A stretch of DNA of 38,207 nucleotides from Deltaproteobacteria bacterium (lineage in GTDB: Bacteria; Desulfobacterota; DSM-4660; Desulfatiglandales; Desulfatiglandaceae): assembly GCA_019308785.1 (NCBI GenBank), contig JAFDHL010000008.1, forward strand, positions 1 to 38,207, given 5' to 3'. Numbering within the stretch: the first letter of the stretch is position 1; the number at the start of each line of letters is the position of its first letter. Below, one piece after another: positions 1-7,179 of the stretch. Below the pieces are notes generated by a model. The model ran no database searches. It was not told the origin of the DNA and saw nothing but the letters and a program-made list of their open reading frames with translations. Position numbers and translations under genes: made by a program.

Positions 1-410
1 TTCTCCGCCGCCTTGAGCCCGTAATGGCTGGCATTCCTTGATCCCACAACGGCTATGAACGTTCGGTTGACCGGAATGTCTTCTCCCTTGACATATAGAA
101 GCATCGGGGGATCATGAATCTCCTTTAGAATACCCGGGTAAGAGGGATCTGTATAAATCATAATCCGCGCATTGAATTTTTCCGCGTTCCTTAGTTCTTC
201 TTCCGGCTCTGTGGTAAACTCCCTGTTTATAATCTTCCAGGCGGTTTCTTTGCGTACCCCCTCAACCTCAACTAATTCTGAGATGCCTGCCTCAAAAACG
301 GCTTCCGGGTTGCTAAACTTTGCCAGCAGATTCTTGAAGGCAATATTGCCCAAGCCCGGAATCATATAAAGGGCCATCCAGTGGTATGTTTCATCCTGGC
401 TTGTTTTCAT
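1..410 (-). CDS. dprA: DNA-processing protein DprA/Smf, N-terminal part (cut by window edge)
   Basis: This is the first ~136 residues of a DprA/Smf protein; the rest lies beyond base 1. Translation begins MKTSQDETYHW, then ALYMIPGLGNIAF and a helix-hairpin-helix-like segment (VEGVRKETAWKII). It continues into the start of the Rossmann-like core with YTDPSYPGILKEIHDPP, LLYVKG and FIAVVGSRNASHYG, which are hallmark DprA phrases. DprA binds single-stranded DNA and loads RecA during natural transformation; outside competent species its role is less clear. The ATG at 408-410 is the first in-frame start that places the IPGLGN motif near the usual position. No strong Shine-Dalgarno precedes it. The gene reads leftward, away from fmdB, and the ~680 bases upstream are repeat-rich with no gene. 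Family assignment is firm; whether the gene is intact cannot be judged here. Confidence 0.9.
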   Translation of the reverse strand, partial: MKTSQDETYHWMALYMIPGLGNIAFKNLLAKFSNPEAVFEAGISELVEVEGVRKETAWKIINREFTTEPEEELRNAEKFNARIMIYTDPSYPGILKEIHDPPMLLYVKGEDIPVNRTFIAVVGSRNASHYGLKAAE

Positions 411-537
411 GGAAAGAAAATCGGAACATATTACAGTGCCCCGGACAAACTGCAGGGCAACTGCAAAAGCGAGGGTTTTCCGGCTATTTCACGCACTCAC
501 AAAGCATCTTCATTATAGGTTTGAATATTTCAATCGT

Positions 538-700
538 TCTAGGAGGCTGTCGGAAAACCCCCATCTACTGCGTTATCCTCATCCCTCGTCACTGCGGCGT
601 ACTAGTATGTATGCCTCATTCCTCGGGATTTCGGATGCCTTGTATCTGGAGATTTTCCATCAGCCTCCAATAGAACCGGTTCTCCGACAGGCTCCTAGGA
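538..700. repeat. Imperfect palindromic element with terminal inverted repeats
   Basis: The segment starts TCTAGGAGGCTGTCGGAAAA and ends with the near-complement of that sequence (678-700), about 20 of 22 positions pairing. A second, nested palindrome runs from GGAGGCTG (542-549) to CAGCCTCC (661-668). Its two halves can be aligned inward through TCTACTGCG...ATCCC and GGGAT...CTTGTATC to a centre near ACTAGT (601-606). No convincing ORF lies inside. It resembles a MITE or large REP-type element; mobility is inferred only from the terminal repeats. Confidence 0.6.
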
Positions 701-1083
701 CCGGGTTGGCGGGAATTTAAAACAGAGTGACTTTAGTTAGTCAAGTTTTTTCTTTGCTGGATGAAATATACATTGTTGATGGAAATACTTTTGAATGATA
801 CCAAAAATTTTAAATAGAGTGCTTGATCTTTCTAATCAGTTATCCTAAAAAGAGCCAACTCGGAACCTTTACAAAATGGATTTTTTATTAGATTATTTCA
901 GTATCGCAGCATTCCTGGATTCCCAACCGACCCTGTCCCCGCGAAGGAGGGAGTAAGCCCCGGCCTGGGGTGAGGGTGGTCCCGCGGTACGCGGGATTGA
1001 ATTTACTTCAAATGGCGGGGGAGGGGAAGCCCTTCCCCGCCGAGTAAAAAGGCGCAAAGTGACTTTTACGAGGTTATCAGGTA
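701..1083. other. Gene-free gap: AT-rich stretch followed by GC-rich hairpin DNA
   Basis: Bases 701-900 are AT-rich and show no gene. Bases 900-1083 change abruptly to GC-rich DNA with two hairpins: TCCCGCGGTACGCGGGA (980-996) and GGCGGGG...CCCCGCC (1014-1041). The first belongs to a small hairpin family seen again at 27262, 29150 and 29276. I see no supported ORF. The hairpins lie between the 5' ends of divergent dprA and fmdB, so they are not obvious terminators for either gene. Confidence 0.5.
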
Positions 1084-1089
1084 TTGGCA

Positions 1090-1461
1090 ATGCCCATTTA
1101 TGAATATGAATCCATTGAACCGGGAAAGGGGTGCAAAAAATGCGCAACCCGCTTCGAGATTATCCAGGCTATTAATGAAGCGCCGCTTTCGGACTGCCCA
1201 AACTGCGGGCGCAAGGTTAAGAAAGTCATATCCAGGTGCCGGGCGGCAATAATTGAGACGTCTGATGAATATGTCAGAACCGAAAAGAAAATCACCGAAT
1301 ATGAAAAAAAGGGCATGTGGAGCCATGCGGCCGAACTGGCGGACAAACATTCAGAAAAGTCTAAAGACAGGGGCACAAAAATAAGGGCACTTGAGAATTA
1401 TAAAAAGGCAGGATATGATTTAAATCTCCTGGAAAAACATGAGAAAACAAATGACAATTAA
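1090..1461 (+). CDS. FmdB-family zinc-ribbon protein
   Basis: A 123-residue protein starting MPIYEYE, the conserved FmdB/CxxC_CXXC_SSSS opening. It carries a zinc ribbon with CKKC near residues 17-20 and CPNC near 37-40, separated by FEIIQAINEAPLSD. The C-terminal two thirds are charged, helical and rich in Lys/Glu, and may be coiled coil. Family members are small putative regulatory proteins, first noted with formamidase operons; the biochemical role is unknown. The ATG at 1090 matches the family N-terminus, with TCAGG about eight bases upstream. A TTG at 1084 would add two residues and sits better behind GAGGT at 1070, so the start is slightly uncertain. The next gene is 280 bases away across a palindromic repeat, so co-transcription with it is not implied. 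Confidence 0.85.
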   Translation: MPIYEYESIEPGKGCKKCATRFEIIQAINEAPLSDCPNCGRKVKKVISRCRAAIIETSDEYVRTEKKITEYEKKGMWSHAAELADKHSEKSKDRGTKIRALENYKKAGYDLNLLEKHEKTNDN

Positions 1462-1529
1462 TTTTGAATACTTCCCTGGCTTTTGTTGTTGGAATAAAGT
1501 TTGTCGGTCTAACATTAATGGTCTCGGAA

Positions 1530-1665
1530 AAAGTCGGAAAATGCTCTTTTCCGTCATACCGGCGAAAGCCGGAATCCAGTAATTTCAATGCGTTCTGGAT
1601 GCCGGTCGCAGATCCCGTGTTCAGCGGGGATCAAGTCCGGCATGACGATTTCGAGACTTTTTACA
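1530..1665. repeat. Dispersed palindromic repeat (CGTCATACCGG type)
   Basis: The core runs from CGTCATACCGG (1552) to CCGGCATGACG (ends 1647), which are inverted copies with one mismatch. A second inverted pair lies inside: GCCGGAATCCAG against CTGGATGCCGG. The flanks repeat AAAAAGTC and a GAAA run in inverted order (1530-1545 and 1650-1665), extending the palindrome. A similar CGTCATTCCGGCGAAAGCCGG repeat is common in proteobacterial intergenic DNA, to my knowledge. It sits upstream of the NEW3-ABC operon and could form a long cruciform or RNA hairpin. No ORF inside is credible. Confidence 0.65.
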
Positions 1666-1686
1666 GGATTGTCAACATTATATAAT
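1660..1686 (+). promoter_or_regulatory. Possible sigma-70 promoter for the NEW3-ABC operon
   Basis: A perfect TATAAT lies at 1681-1686, preceded by TTTACA at 1660-1665. The spacing is only 15 bases, so the -35 match is weak. It is the only good -10 hexamer before the gene starting at 1743 and lies just after the palindromic repeat. Confidence 0.3.
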
Positions 1687-1742
1687 ACGAACCACAAGTT
1701 CCCACCGGAAATTCGCGGTGGAAATTAAGGAGGCTAAGTTTC

Positions 1743-2966
1743 ATGATGAGAATTAAAAGGGACGGTTTTTGTTTATTTGCGTTCACAGTCTTTGTGGCGG
1801 TCAGCGTATTTTTGATCTTCTCAGGTACTTCGGCATCTGAAGAAACAAAGAAAATAAAGCTGCCCGAGCGAGGTATCTCCGTCGCGCCCGAATACACGGG
1901 CGTAATTGTTTCACAAGACGAAGATGTCAGTATCGACCTGATCGTAACTAATCGCGGACGACGGGACGAGAATATCGATCTAACGGTCACGTCTATTCCA
2001 AAAGGGTGGAAGGCCTGGGTTAAGACCTATAGCTTCGGCATTACCGGCGTCCATGTGGAAAGCGATAAATCCAAAAATCTGACACTTCGGGCTGAGCCGG
2101 ATGAGGATCTGGCACCCGGTAAGTACAAGTTTGGCATTGAGGCAAAAACCGCTGACGGAAAGCTGACCTCAAAAAGCCAGTTGATCATTACTGTCAAGGA
2201 GAAAAAGAAGGAGAAAAAAGCCAAAGGAATCAATATTATTACCTCTTATCCGGTTCTGAGGGGTCCCACGGACGCCAAATTCGAGTTTTCCTTGGAAGTT
2301 GAAAACAAGTTGGACAAGGACAGCATCTTTAACCTCACTTTCCAGGGGCCTGAGAACTGGGATATCAATTTCAAACCCGCCTACGAAGACAAATACATCT
2401 CCAGCCTGAGGTTGAAGTCGGGCCAGAGCCAGACCGTGGCTGTTGAAGTAAAACCCTATCCCTTTGAAAAACCGGACGAGTACCCTATCCTGGTAAAAGT
2501 AAGTTCGCCGGAGGCCGTAGGAGAGGTCAAGCTGACGGTGGCACTGACCGGAACCTATAAGCTGGACGCCGGTACTGCAAACGGCCTTCTTTCATTGAAC
2601 GCCATCAGAGGCAAAAAGGCCAACCTTTCCGTTTATGTCAAAAACAGCGGTTCCGGCACACTGACCAATTTGCAATTCCTTTCATTTAAACCGGAAAACT
2701 GGAAGACGGAATTCATCCCTGAAAAAATTGACACCTTACCTCCAGGAGAATTAAAACAGGTCGAGGTCTCCATCACCCCAAGGGACGAAGCATTGGTGGG
2801 TGATTACTCCGTTGGACTCACCGCAGAGGCAGGCAAGGTTTCCAAAACCCTTGAATTGAGGGTCACTGTCAAAGCCTCCACTGCCTGGGGTTGGATAGGC
2901 ATAGGGATTATTGTCCTTGTCATGGCAGGTCTTGTGTTCCTGTTCATCAGATTCGGAAGGCGTTGA
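1743..2966 (+). CDS. Exported NEW3-domain (Ig-like) protein with C-terminal membrane anchor
   Basis: A 407-residue protein. Residues 1-30 form a signal peptide or anchor (basic MMRIKRDG, then a hydrophobic stretch ending near SGTSASEE). The body holds three related beta-rich repeats of about 100-115 residues. Each has the pattern of long N-terminal strands, a GW/NW segment (GWKAWV, NWDINF, NWKTEF) and a PGxY/PPGE strand, typical of NEW3/COG1470 domains. Residues ~382-402 (WIGIGIIVLVMAGLVFLFI) form a transmembrane helix followed by RFGRR, so most of the protein should sit outside the cytoplasmic membrane. AAGGAGG at 1727-1733 is nine bases before the ATG. The stop is one base from the ATPase gene start, and such proteins often accompany ABC-2 systems. 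The substrate is unknown; an extracytoplasmic partner of the transporter is the likely role. Confidence 0.8.
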   Translation: MMRIKRDGFCLFAFTVFVAVSVFLIFSGTSASEETKKIKLPERGISVAPEYTGVIVSQDEDVSIDLIVTNRGRRDENIDLTVTSIPKGWKAWVKTYSFGITGVHVESDKSKNLTLRAEPDEDLAPGKYKFGIEAKTADGKLTSKSQLIITVKEKKKEKKAKGINIITSYPVLRGPTDAKFEFSLEVENKLDKDSIFNLTFQGPENWDINFKPAYEDKYISSLRLKSGQSQTVAVEVKPYPFEKPDEYPILVKVSSPEAVGEVKLTVALTGTYKLDAGTANGLLSLNAIRGKKANLSVYVKNSGSGTLTNLQFLSFKPENWKTEFIPEKIDTLPPGELKQVEVSITPRDEALVGDYSVGLTAEAGKVSKTLELRVTVKASTAWGWIGIGIIVLVMAGLVFLFIRFGRR

Positions 2967-2967
2967 T

Positions 2968-3720
2968 ATGGATGCCGACACAATTATCGAAACAGTAAAT
3001 CTCACCAAGAAATACAACCAGTATGAAGCTGTAAGCAACCTGAATCTTAAGGTGAAAGAGGGTGAAATTTTCGGCTTTCTGGGTCCAAACGGTGCAGGCA
3101 AGACCACAACCCTGCTCATGCTGCTGGGACTGAGTCAACCTTCAGGTGGCTCTGTAAAAATCTGTGGACTGGACCCTTTAAGAAAGGCTAAGGAGGTAAA
3201 ACGCATTGTCGGTTATCTCCCTGAAAATGTCGGTTTTTACGAGGATCTGGATGCGGTGCAAAGCCTGGAATATGTGGCGAGTCTGAACGGGATTCAGAAA
3301 AACAAGACTGAGGAGAAAATCAATGAACTGCTGGAACTGGTAGGCCTCGTACAGGATGCGCACAAGAAAGTGGGGGCATTTTCCAGGGGAATGAAGCAAC
3401 GTCTCGGCATCGCGGAGGTTCTTATTAAAGAACCCAGCATACTCTTTCTTGATGAACTCACCCTTGGATTGGATCCCGAAGGCGCACTTCGATTGATAGA
3501 CCTCATCCATTCATTAAACCAGGACAAAAAAATCACTGTACTGCTCTGTTCCCACAATCTTCACCAGGTGCAAAGGATATCCAATCGTGTGGGTATTATG
3601 ATAAACGGCAAAATGGTTGCCGAAGGAACCATCACATCCCTGGCAAAGGAAAAATTCGGGGTGGGTGAAAAGGAGTATTCCTTGGAAGAAATCTACATGG
3701 AATATTTCCAGGAGGTATAA
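2968..3720 (+). CDS. ABC transporter ATP-binding protein (NatA/CcmA-like)
   Basis: A 250-residue cytoplasmic ATPase. Walker A is GPNGAGKT (residues 39-46) and the signature loop FSRGMKQRL lies near 138-146. Walker B is ILFLDE (158-163), with H196 in CSHNLH as the switch histidine. The D-loop region reads ELTLGLDP instead of the usual EPTSGLDP, a modest departure that keeps the catalytic Glu. The Q-loop region is GYLPENVGFYEDL, as in the DrrA/NosF-type exporters of the ABC-2 class. I chose ATG 2968 rather than an upstream in-frame start at 2911 because GGAAGG at 2955-2960 is well placed and the family N-terminus begins here. It forms an operon with the membrane-anchored NEW3 protein upstream and the permease two bases downstream. 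Direction of transport and substrate are not visible. Confidence 0.93.
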   Translation: MDADTIIETVNLTKKYNQYEAVSNLNLKVKEGEIFGFLGPNGAGKTTTLLMLLGLSQPSGGSVKICGLDPLRKAKEVKRIVGYLPENVGFYEDLDAVQSLEYVASLNGIQKNKTEEKINELLELVGLVQDAHKKVGAFSRGMKQRLGIAEVLIKEPSILFLDELTLGLDPEGALRLIDLIHSLNQDKKITVLLCSHNLHQVQRISNRVGIMINGKMVAEGTITSLAKEKFGVGEKEYSLEEIYMEYFQEV

Positions 3721-3722
3721 AC

Positions 3723-4682
3723 ATGTCAGGCCTTTTTGCTGTTTTTAAAAAGGAGCTTTGCGATCACTTCAGCAGCTACCGGTTTGTAATCCTTTTTGCC
3801 CTGATAGCCATGGTCAGTTTCATCACCAGTTACATGGCCGGGATCCACATGAAAGAGAATCTTGAGGCGCTCGCCAAGACCAGATTTCCTTTTCTCATGC
3901 TCTTCAGTTCACCGGGTGCACTCTTCTCCATGATCCAGTTCGTGGCCTTCTTTGGTCCCCTTATTGGGCTAATCCTTGGCTTTGATTCAATAAACCGAGA
4001 GAGAGCCCAGGGCACCCTTGTTAAACTGGTTTCACAACCCATTTACCGCGACGCGGTCATCAATGGGAAATTTTTGGCCGGCGTAGCCACAATCAGCGTC
4101 CTGTTGACATCGATAGTTCTGGTCATCTCCGGTTTTGGACTGGCCCTTGTGGGCGTTGTTCCCGGAATAGAGGAAATCTGGCGGCTTTTAGTCTATCTCC
4201 TTATCAGCATCTTCTACATCTCCTTTTGGCTCGGGATTTCAATCCTTTTTTCCATCTTTTTCAAAGGCATAGCCACATCTGCGCTGGCCTCAGTGGCCCT
4301 CTGGATATTCCTGTCGTTTTTCATATCCCTGGGTGCTGAGGTGGCGGCCAATGCAGTGGCCCCTGCGGACAGTCAAAACCAGACCAAGCCTGAAATTATT
4401 GTAAAAAATATGCGGATCAAGGAAACGGTTTCGCTCATATCCCCAATGGTCCTCTATTCCAAGGCTACGGAAATCATTATTGATCCCATGCGCAAGACAA
4501 CGGGATCCATTATAATGATGGGCCCTATGGAGGAACTCCTGTCGTCGCGGTTTCAGAACCCTCTTACCCTGGGCCAGAGCATGATCGTTGTCTTTCCGCA
4601 TATGACGGCCCTTATTGCCATCACACTGATCTGTTTTGCAATTTCGTACCTTGTATTTTTAAAACAGGAAATCAGGACTTAA
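3723..4682 (+). CDS. ABC-2 type permease (NosY-like)
   Basis: A 319-residue integral membrane protein with about six hydrophobic segments: FVILFALIAMVSFITSYMAG, FVAFFGPLIGLILGF, GVATISVLLTSIVLVISGFG, LLVYLLISIFYISFWLGISI, SALASVALWIFLSFFISLG and the C-terminal MTALIAITLICFAISYLVF. The loop after TM2 reads DSINRERAQGTLVKLVSQPI, the conserved ABC-2 permease element (E-x-x-xGTL) that contacts the ATPase. A long loop between TM5 and TM6 (residues ~205-285) lies probably outside. Start ATG 3723 has GGAGGT ten bases upstream, overlapping the stop of the ATPase gene. With its two upstream neighbours it forms a compact transporter unit. By analogy with NosDFY and related systems it may export or insert something into the envelope; substrate unknown. 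Confidence 0.9.
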   Translation: MSGLFAVFKKELCDHFSSYRFVILFALIAMVSFITSYMAGIHMKENLEALAKTRFPFLMLFSSPGALFSMIQFVAFFGPLIGLILGFDSINRERAQGTLVKLVSQPIYRDAVINGKFLAGVATISVLLTSIVLVISGFGLALVGVVPGIEEIWRLLVYLLISIFYISFWLGISILFSIFFKGIATSALASVALWIFLSFFISLGAEVAANAVAPADSQNQTKPEIIVKNMRIKETVSLISPMVLYSKATEIIIDPMRKTTGSIIMMGPMEELLSSRFQNPLTLGQSMIVVFPHMTALIAITLICFAISYLVFLKQEIRT

Positions 4683-4961
4683 TCGGAACGTATGTAACTG
4701 TTCACGGGGGTCAGGGATCGGGGATCGGGGGGTATACTTATTACCACGAAGGACACGAAGGGCACGAAGAGACAGAGTACAAAAAAATATCCAATATCCA
4801 ACAACAAAAACTTTAGACTTGGACATTCGACATTGGACATTCGACATTCGACCTGCCCATCGGACGGCAGGCGGGCATTGGATATTTTCAAACATTCGTA
4901 TCCACTTTAGGCATTTTAGCTCACTTTAGGCACTTCACTTTAACCAAGGAGGTTTCTGCTT
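4683..4961. repeat. Intergenic gap filled with short-period tandem repeats
   Basis: This gap holds several degenerate tandem tracts. Three 9-base units of CACGAAGGA type lie at 4744-4770. Two ATATCCA heptads are at 4787-4800, and four CATTCGA/CATTGGA heptads at 4824-4851. CACTTTAGGCA occurs twice between about 4900 and 4935. The ATATCCAAT motif recurs inverted near 4876-4890 (ATTGGATAT), so the block is roughly bracketed by inverted copies. I see no gene, and no clear terminator for the ABC operon. Confidence 0.6.
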
Positions 4962-5168
4962 ATGAAGATTGAGGACATGGTTTCCGGAAAGAATGATAAT
5001 GAAGAAATAGGTATTGAAGGGCTTAAGATACCGGTCTCTGCCTTAAAAAACTTCATGAAAGACGGTTATGAGCACCTGTTACCTTACGGGGAGGAAAAAA
5101 CCCTTTCCATGTGGGGAAAAACCTGTACAGGCTGTTTCACTGAGCAGGAGATTCGTGAAAGGGCATAA
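4962..5168 (+). CDS. Small hypothetical protein (68 aa)
   Basis: A short ORF with a strong Shine-Dalgarno, AAGGAGG, nine bases before the ATG at 4962. The product starts MKIEDMVSGKNDNEEIG, is acidic at first, and has LKIPVSALKNFMKDGYEHLLP in the middle. It ends CTGCFTEQEIRERA with one close Cys pair (C-T-G-C). I recognise no family. There is no signal peptide or membrane segment. Its last 32 bases overlap the 3' end of the convergent DUF6178-like gene, which is unusual for two real genes and lowers confidence. The good ribosome-binding site and lack of any better gene in the gap support it. Confidence 0.5.
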   Translation: MKIEDMVSGKNDNEEIGIEGLKIPVSALKNFMKDGYEHLLPYGEEKTLSMWGKTCTGCFTEQEIRERA

Positions 5169-6870
5169 TCCGGATAAACCTTGTGAACCTGCCGTCCGGG
5201 TCAATCGTTGTAATCCATTCATGCTCCTCTCTAAATTCCTGCCAGATGAGGGATAAAGCATCTTTGAGGGTCACGGCAGTCTCCGGCTCAAAATCGGAAG
5301 CATATTCCATATAATCCGTGATAAAGGCCTCTTCAAACCCGGCCATCCGGTACGGGGGGGTTTTTTCGTTCACCCTGAGCAGGCTAAAGAATTCCTTTAC
5401 CTGCGTGTGGAAAATACCCGAAAAACATGGCTCCAGTTTCAACAAGTGCCTGGCCCACAGATTGAAAAGGAACTGGCGGAATGTCAGCGGGGAATCCTGA
5501 ATCGTGTCCTTGTTAAATGGATAAAGTCCTGCCAGACGCTCAAGCAGCCTATCCAGAACAATCAGGCGCCGCAAAAGTTTGCGGCAGTCATCTAATTCGG
5601 AAAGCTTTTCAAAATCCCTGTATTCTTCTCCCTTCTCAAGTCCGACATAAAGCAGGGGTTTATTTTCCACGACACCTGCCAGGGTTTCCCCCCACCAATC
5701 GCCCCAAAAACCGAAGTCCAGGCCCTGCCCGTTGAACCAGCTCTTCTTTATCCAGCCCTCAGCTTCCCACTTCAGTTCCAGCGCCAGTCCGAAACCAACT
5801 CGAAAAACGGACATTAAGGAATTGGTCCTCAAAAGTTTCTCAGCCAAAGAAACATCAGCGCCACATAGCCTCTCAAAGGCTATATTCAGATACCCCGACG
5901 CCTTCCGGCAGGTCTTGATTAAAATATCAAAATCATTGACCAAGAGTCCATCAGCGGAAAGGATCTGGTTGCAAAGCCCGGTAAACTCAAGGGCAATCCT
6001 GTCCAGCAAAACGCTGTCTGTAACCCTTGAAACAGTTGCTGCCAACAGATTCTCGCCCATAGCGTGATAAAGAGGCGAAACAGGGACCAGTCCTCGGTCT
6101 GCTTCGTCAAGTACTATGCCCCTCATAGTCTCAGGTGGTTCCCCAACGCTTATAGCTTCAGGATATAATGGGGAGTAGACAGATATTGCCTCCTCAAAGG
6201 GAAGAAAACCATGTTCGGCCAGGCGTACATTCTTCAACCGGTACATCTCTTCTTCCATTTCCGCTGGAAGTACGCCTGCAAGTCCTAAAAGCAGGGCATG
6301 GTAACGATTAAGGTCTTCACTGGCCATTGTTCGCAAAAGATTCCCTATTGAATCTCTCTGCTTATCATCCAGCACTCTGATATAAAAAAGACCATCAAGG
6401 GTGAAAAACCCCTGATCAAGATCATAAATCTCATCCTCCTTTTTGACCTCTACATGGATGCTTTTAAAAAGGAAGTAATAGGCAAGGTCCTGGCCTTCAG
6501 TGAAAAACCATTTAACAAGCCTTTCGGGATCGGCTAACTGAAGCCTTTCGATCCACCGGAAGGCCTGCACCAGATGCAGGCTGTCTTTGCTCCATATTTC
6601 CAGGTCCAGGAGATACTGCCACTGCTCTTCGGAGGCCAATTCCAGGATTGGCAGGCAATCATTATCACCCACCTTCTTTACCAGCCAGAAAAAATCTTCA
6701 CTTGGCAACTCCTGGACCAATTGCCGAGGATGGTCATGTTCCAGGATTCGATTTAAAACCTCTTTGCTGGAAAGTGGGTAAAGTTCCGTTAGAACAGTCC
6801 TCTGTGAGGCAAAAAGAGATTTTTCATCCACGCTATCTAAAGGTTTTTCTTTTCCCGATGTCTTTTTCAA
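5137..6870 (-). CDS. DUF6178-like family protein of unknown function
   Basis: A 577-residue soluble protein, rich in Leu, Glu and aromatic residues and largely helical, with no signal peptide, membrane span or recognisable catalytic motif. The N-terminal third holds the most distinctive phrases: LVQELPSEDFFWLVKKVGD, ILELASEEQWQYLLDLEIW and YDLDQGFFTLDGLFYIRV. These match my memory of DUF6178, a family mostly from Desulfobacterota; that assignment rests on recall, not a search. Translation starts at TTG 6868-6870 with GAGGT eight bases before it; no ATG gives a comparable arrangement. A small ORF ends 16 bases upstream. The 3' end overlaps the small plus-strand ORF by 32 bases. Function unknown. 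Confidence 0.75.
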   Translation of the reverse strand: MKKTSGKEKPLDSVDEKSLFASQRTVLTELYPLSSKEVLNRILEHDHPRQLVQELPSEDFFWLVKKVGDNDCLPILELASEEQWQYLLDLEIWSKDSLHLVQAFRWIERLQLADPERLVKWFFTEGQDLAYYFLFKSIHVEVKKEDEIYDLDQGFFTLDGLFYIRVLDDKQRDSIGNLLRTMASEDLNRYHALLLGLAGVLPAEMEEEMYRLKNVRLAEHGFLPFEEAISVYSPLYPEAISVGEPPETMRGIVLDEADRGLVPVSPLYHAMGENLLAATVSRVTDSVLLDRIALEFTGLCNQILSADGLLVNDFDILIKTCRKASGYLNIAFERLCGADVSLAEKLLRTNSLMSVFRVGFGLALELKWEAEGWIKKSWFNGQGLDFGFWGDWWGETLAGVVENKPLLYVGLEKGEEYRDFEKLSELDDCRKLLRRLIVLDRLLERLAGLYPFNKDTIQDSPLTFRQFLFNLWARHLLKLEPCFSGIFHTQVKEFFSLLRVNEKTPPYRMAGFEEAFITDYMEYASDFEPETAVTLKDALSLIWQEFREEHEWITTIDPDGRFTRFIRIMPFHESPAQ

Positions 6871-6886
6871 TAGTGATTACCTCGAT

Positions 6887-7048
6887 TCACGTCACCACAC
6901 AAAAAATTGGCATCTCAGTTTCCTGCCCGGTTGAATCTGCAGAGAAAAACTCTTTGATATTATTTGTAAAACCCGGCTGAGTGTCAAGGATAAGATGTAC
7001 TAAAGCAATATTGCGTTCAAATTCCACATCATCTATCAAATCCCACAC
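6887..7048 (-). CDS. Possible short ORF or gene remnant (53 aa)
   Basis: A short open frame immediately upstream of the DUF6178-like gene, same strand, 16-base gap. From GTG at 7046-7048 it reads MWDLIDDVEFERNIALVHL, then LDTQPGFTNNIKEFF, ending PIFCVVT. The composition is protein-like (acidic start, alternating hydrophobics). No clear Shine-Dalgarno precedes the GTG and an in-frame stop lies just upstream. An adjacent frame upstream (YKEVKNWQEAMQSLRK) also looks protein-like, so this may be the tail of a frameshifted gene. No family recognised. The surrounding gap, 6871-7179, holds nothing else I can support. Confidence 0.35.
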   Translation of the reverse strand: MWDLIDDVEFERNIALVHLILDTQPGFTNNIKEFFSADSTGQETEMPIFCVVT

Positions 7049-7179
7049 CTAGGCTACGCTTCAACTTCAGTCCCGCATTTGCGTAACGATTGCATCGCTT
7101 CCTGCCAATTTTTAACTTCCTTATAGGTCTAAAGATATGCTATTAGAAAGATTAAAAAACCAATTTTTTCGGGGGGACC

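Noticed and set aside
728-750. TGACT-TTAGTT-AGTCA stem followed by TTTTTT, terminator-like
   Set aside because: Only a five-pair AT-rich stem, and no plus-strand gene lies upstream to terminate.
1464-1685. Plus-strand open frame after fmdB
   Set aside because: It runs through the palindromic repeat, lacks a ribosome-binding site, and its product is not protein-like.
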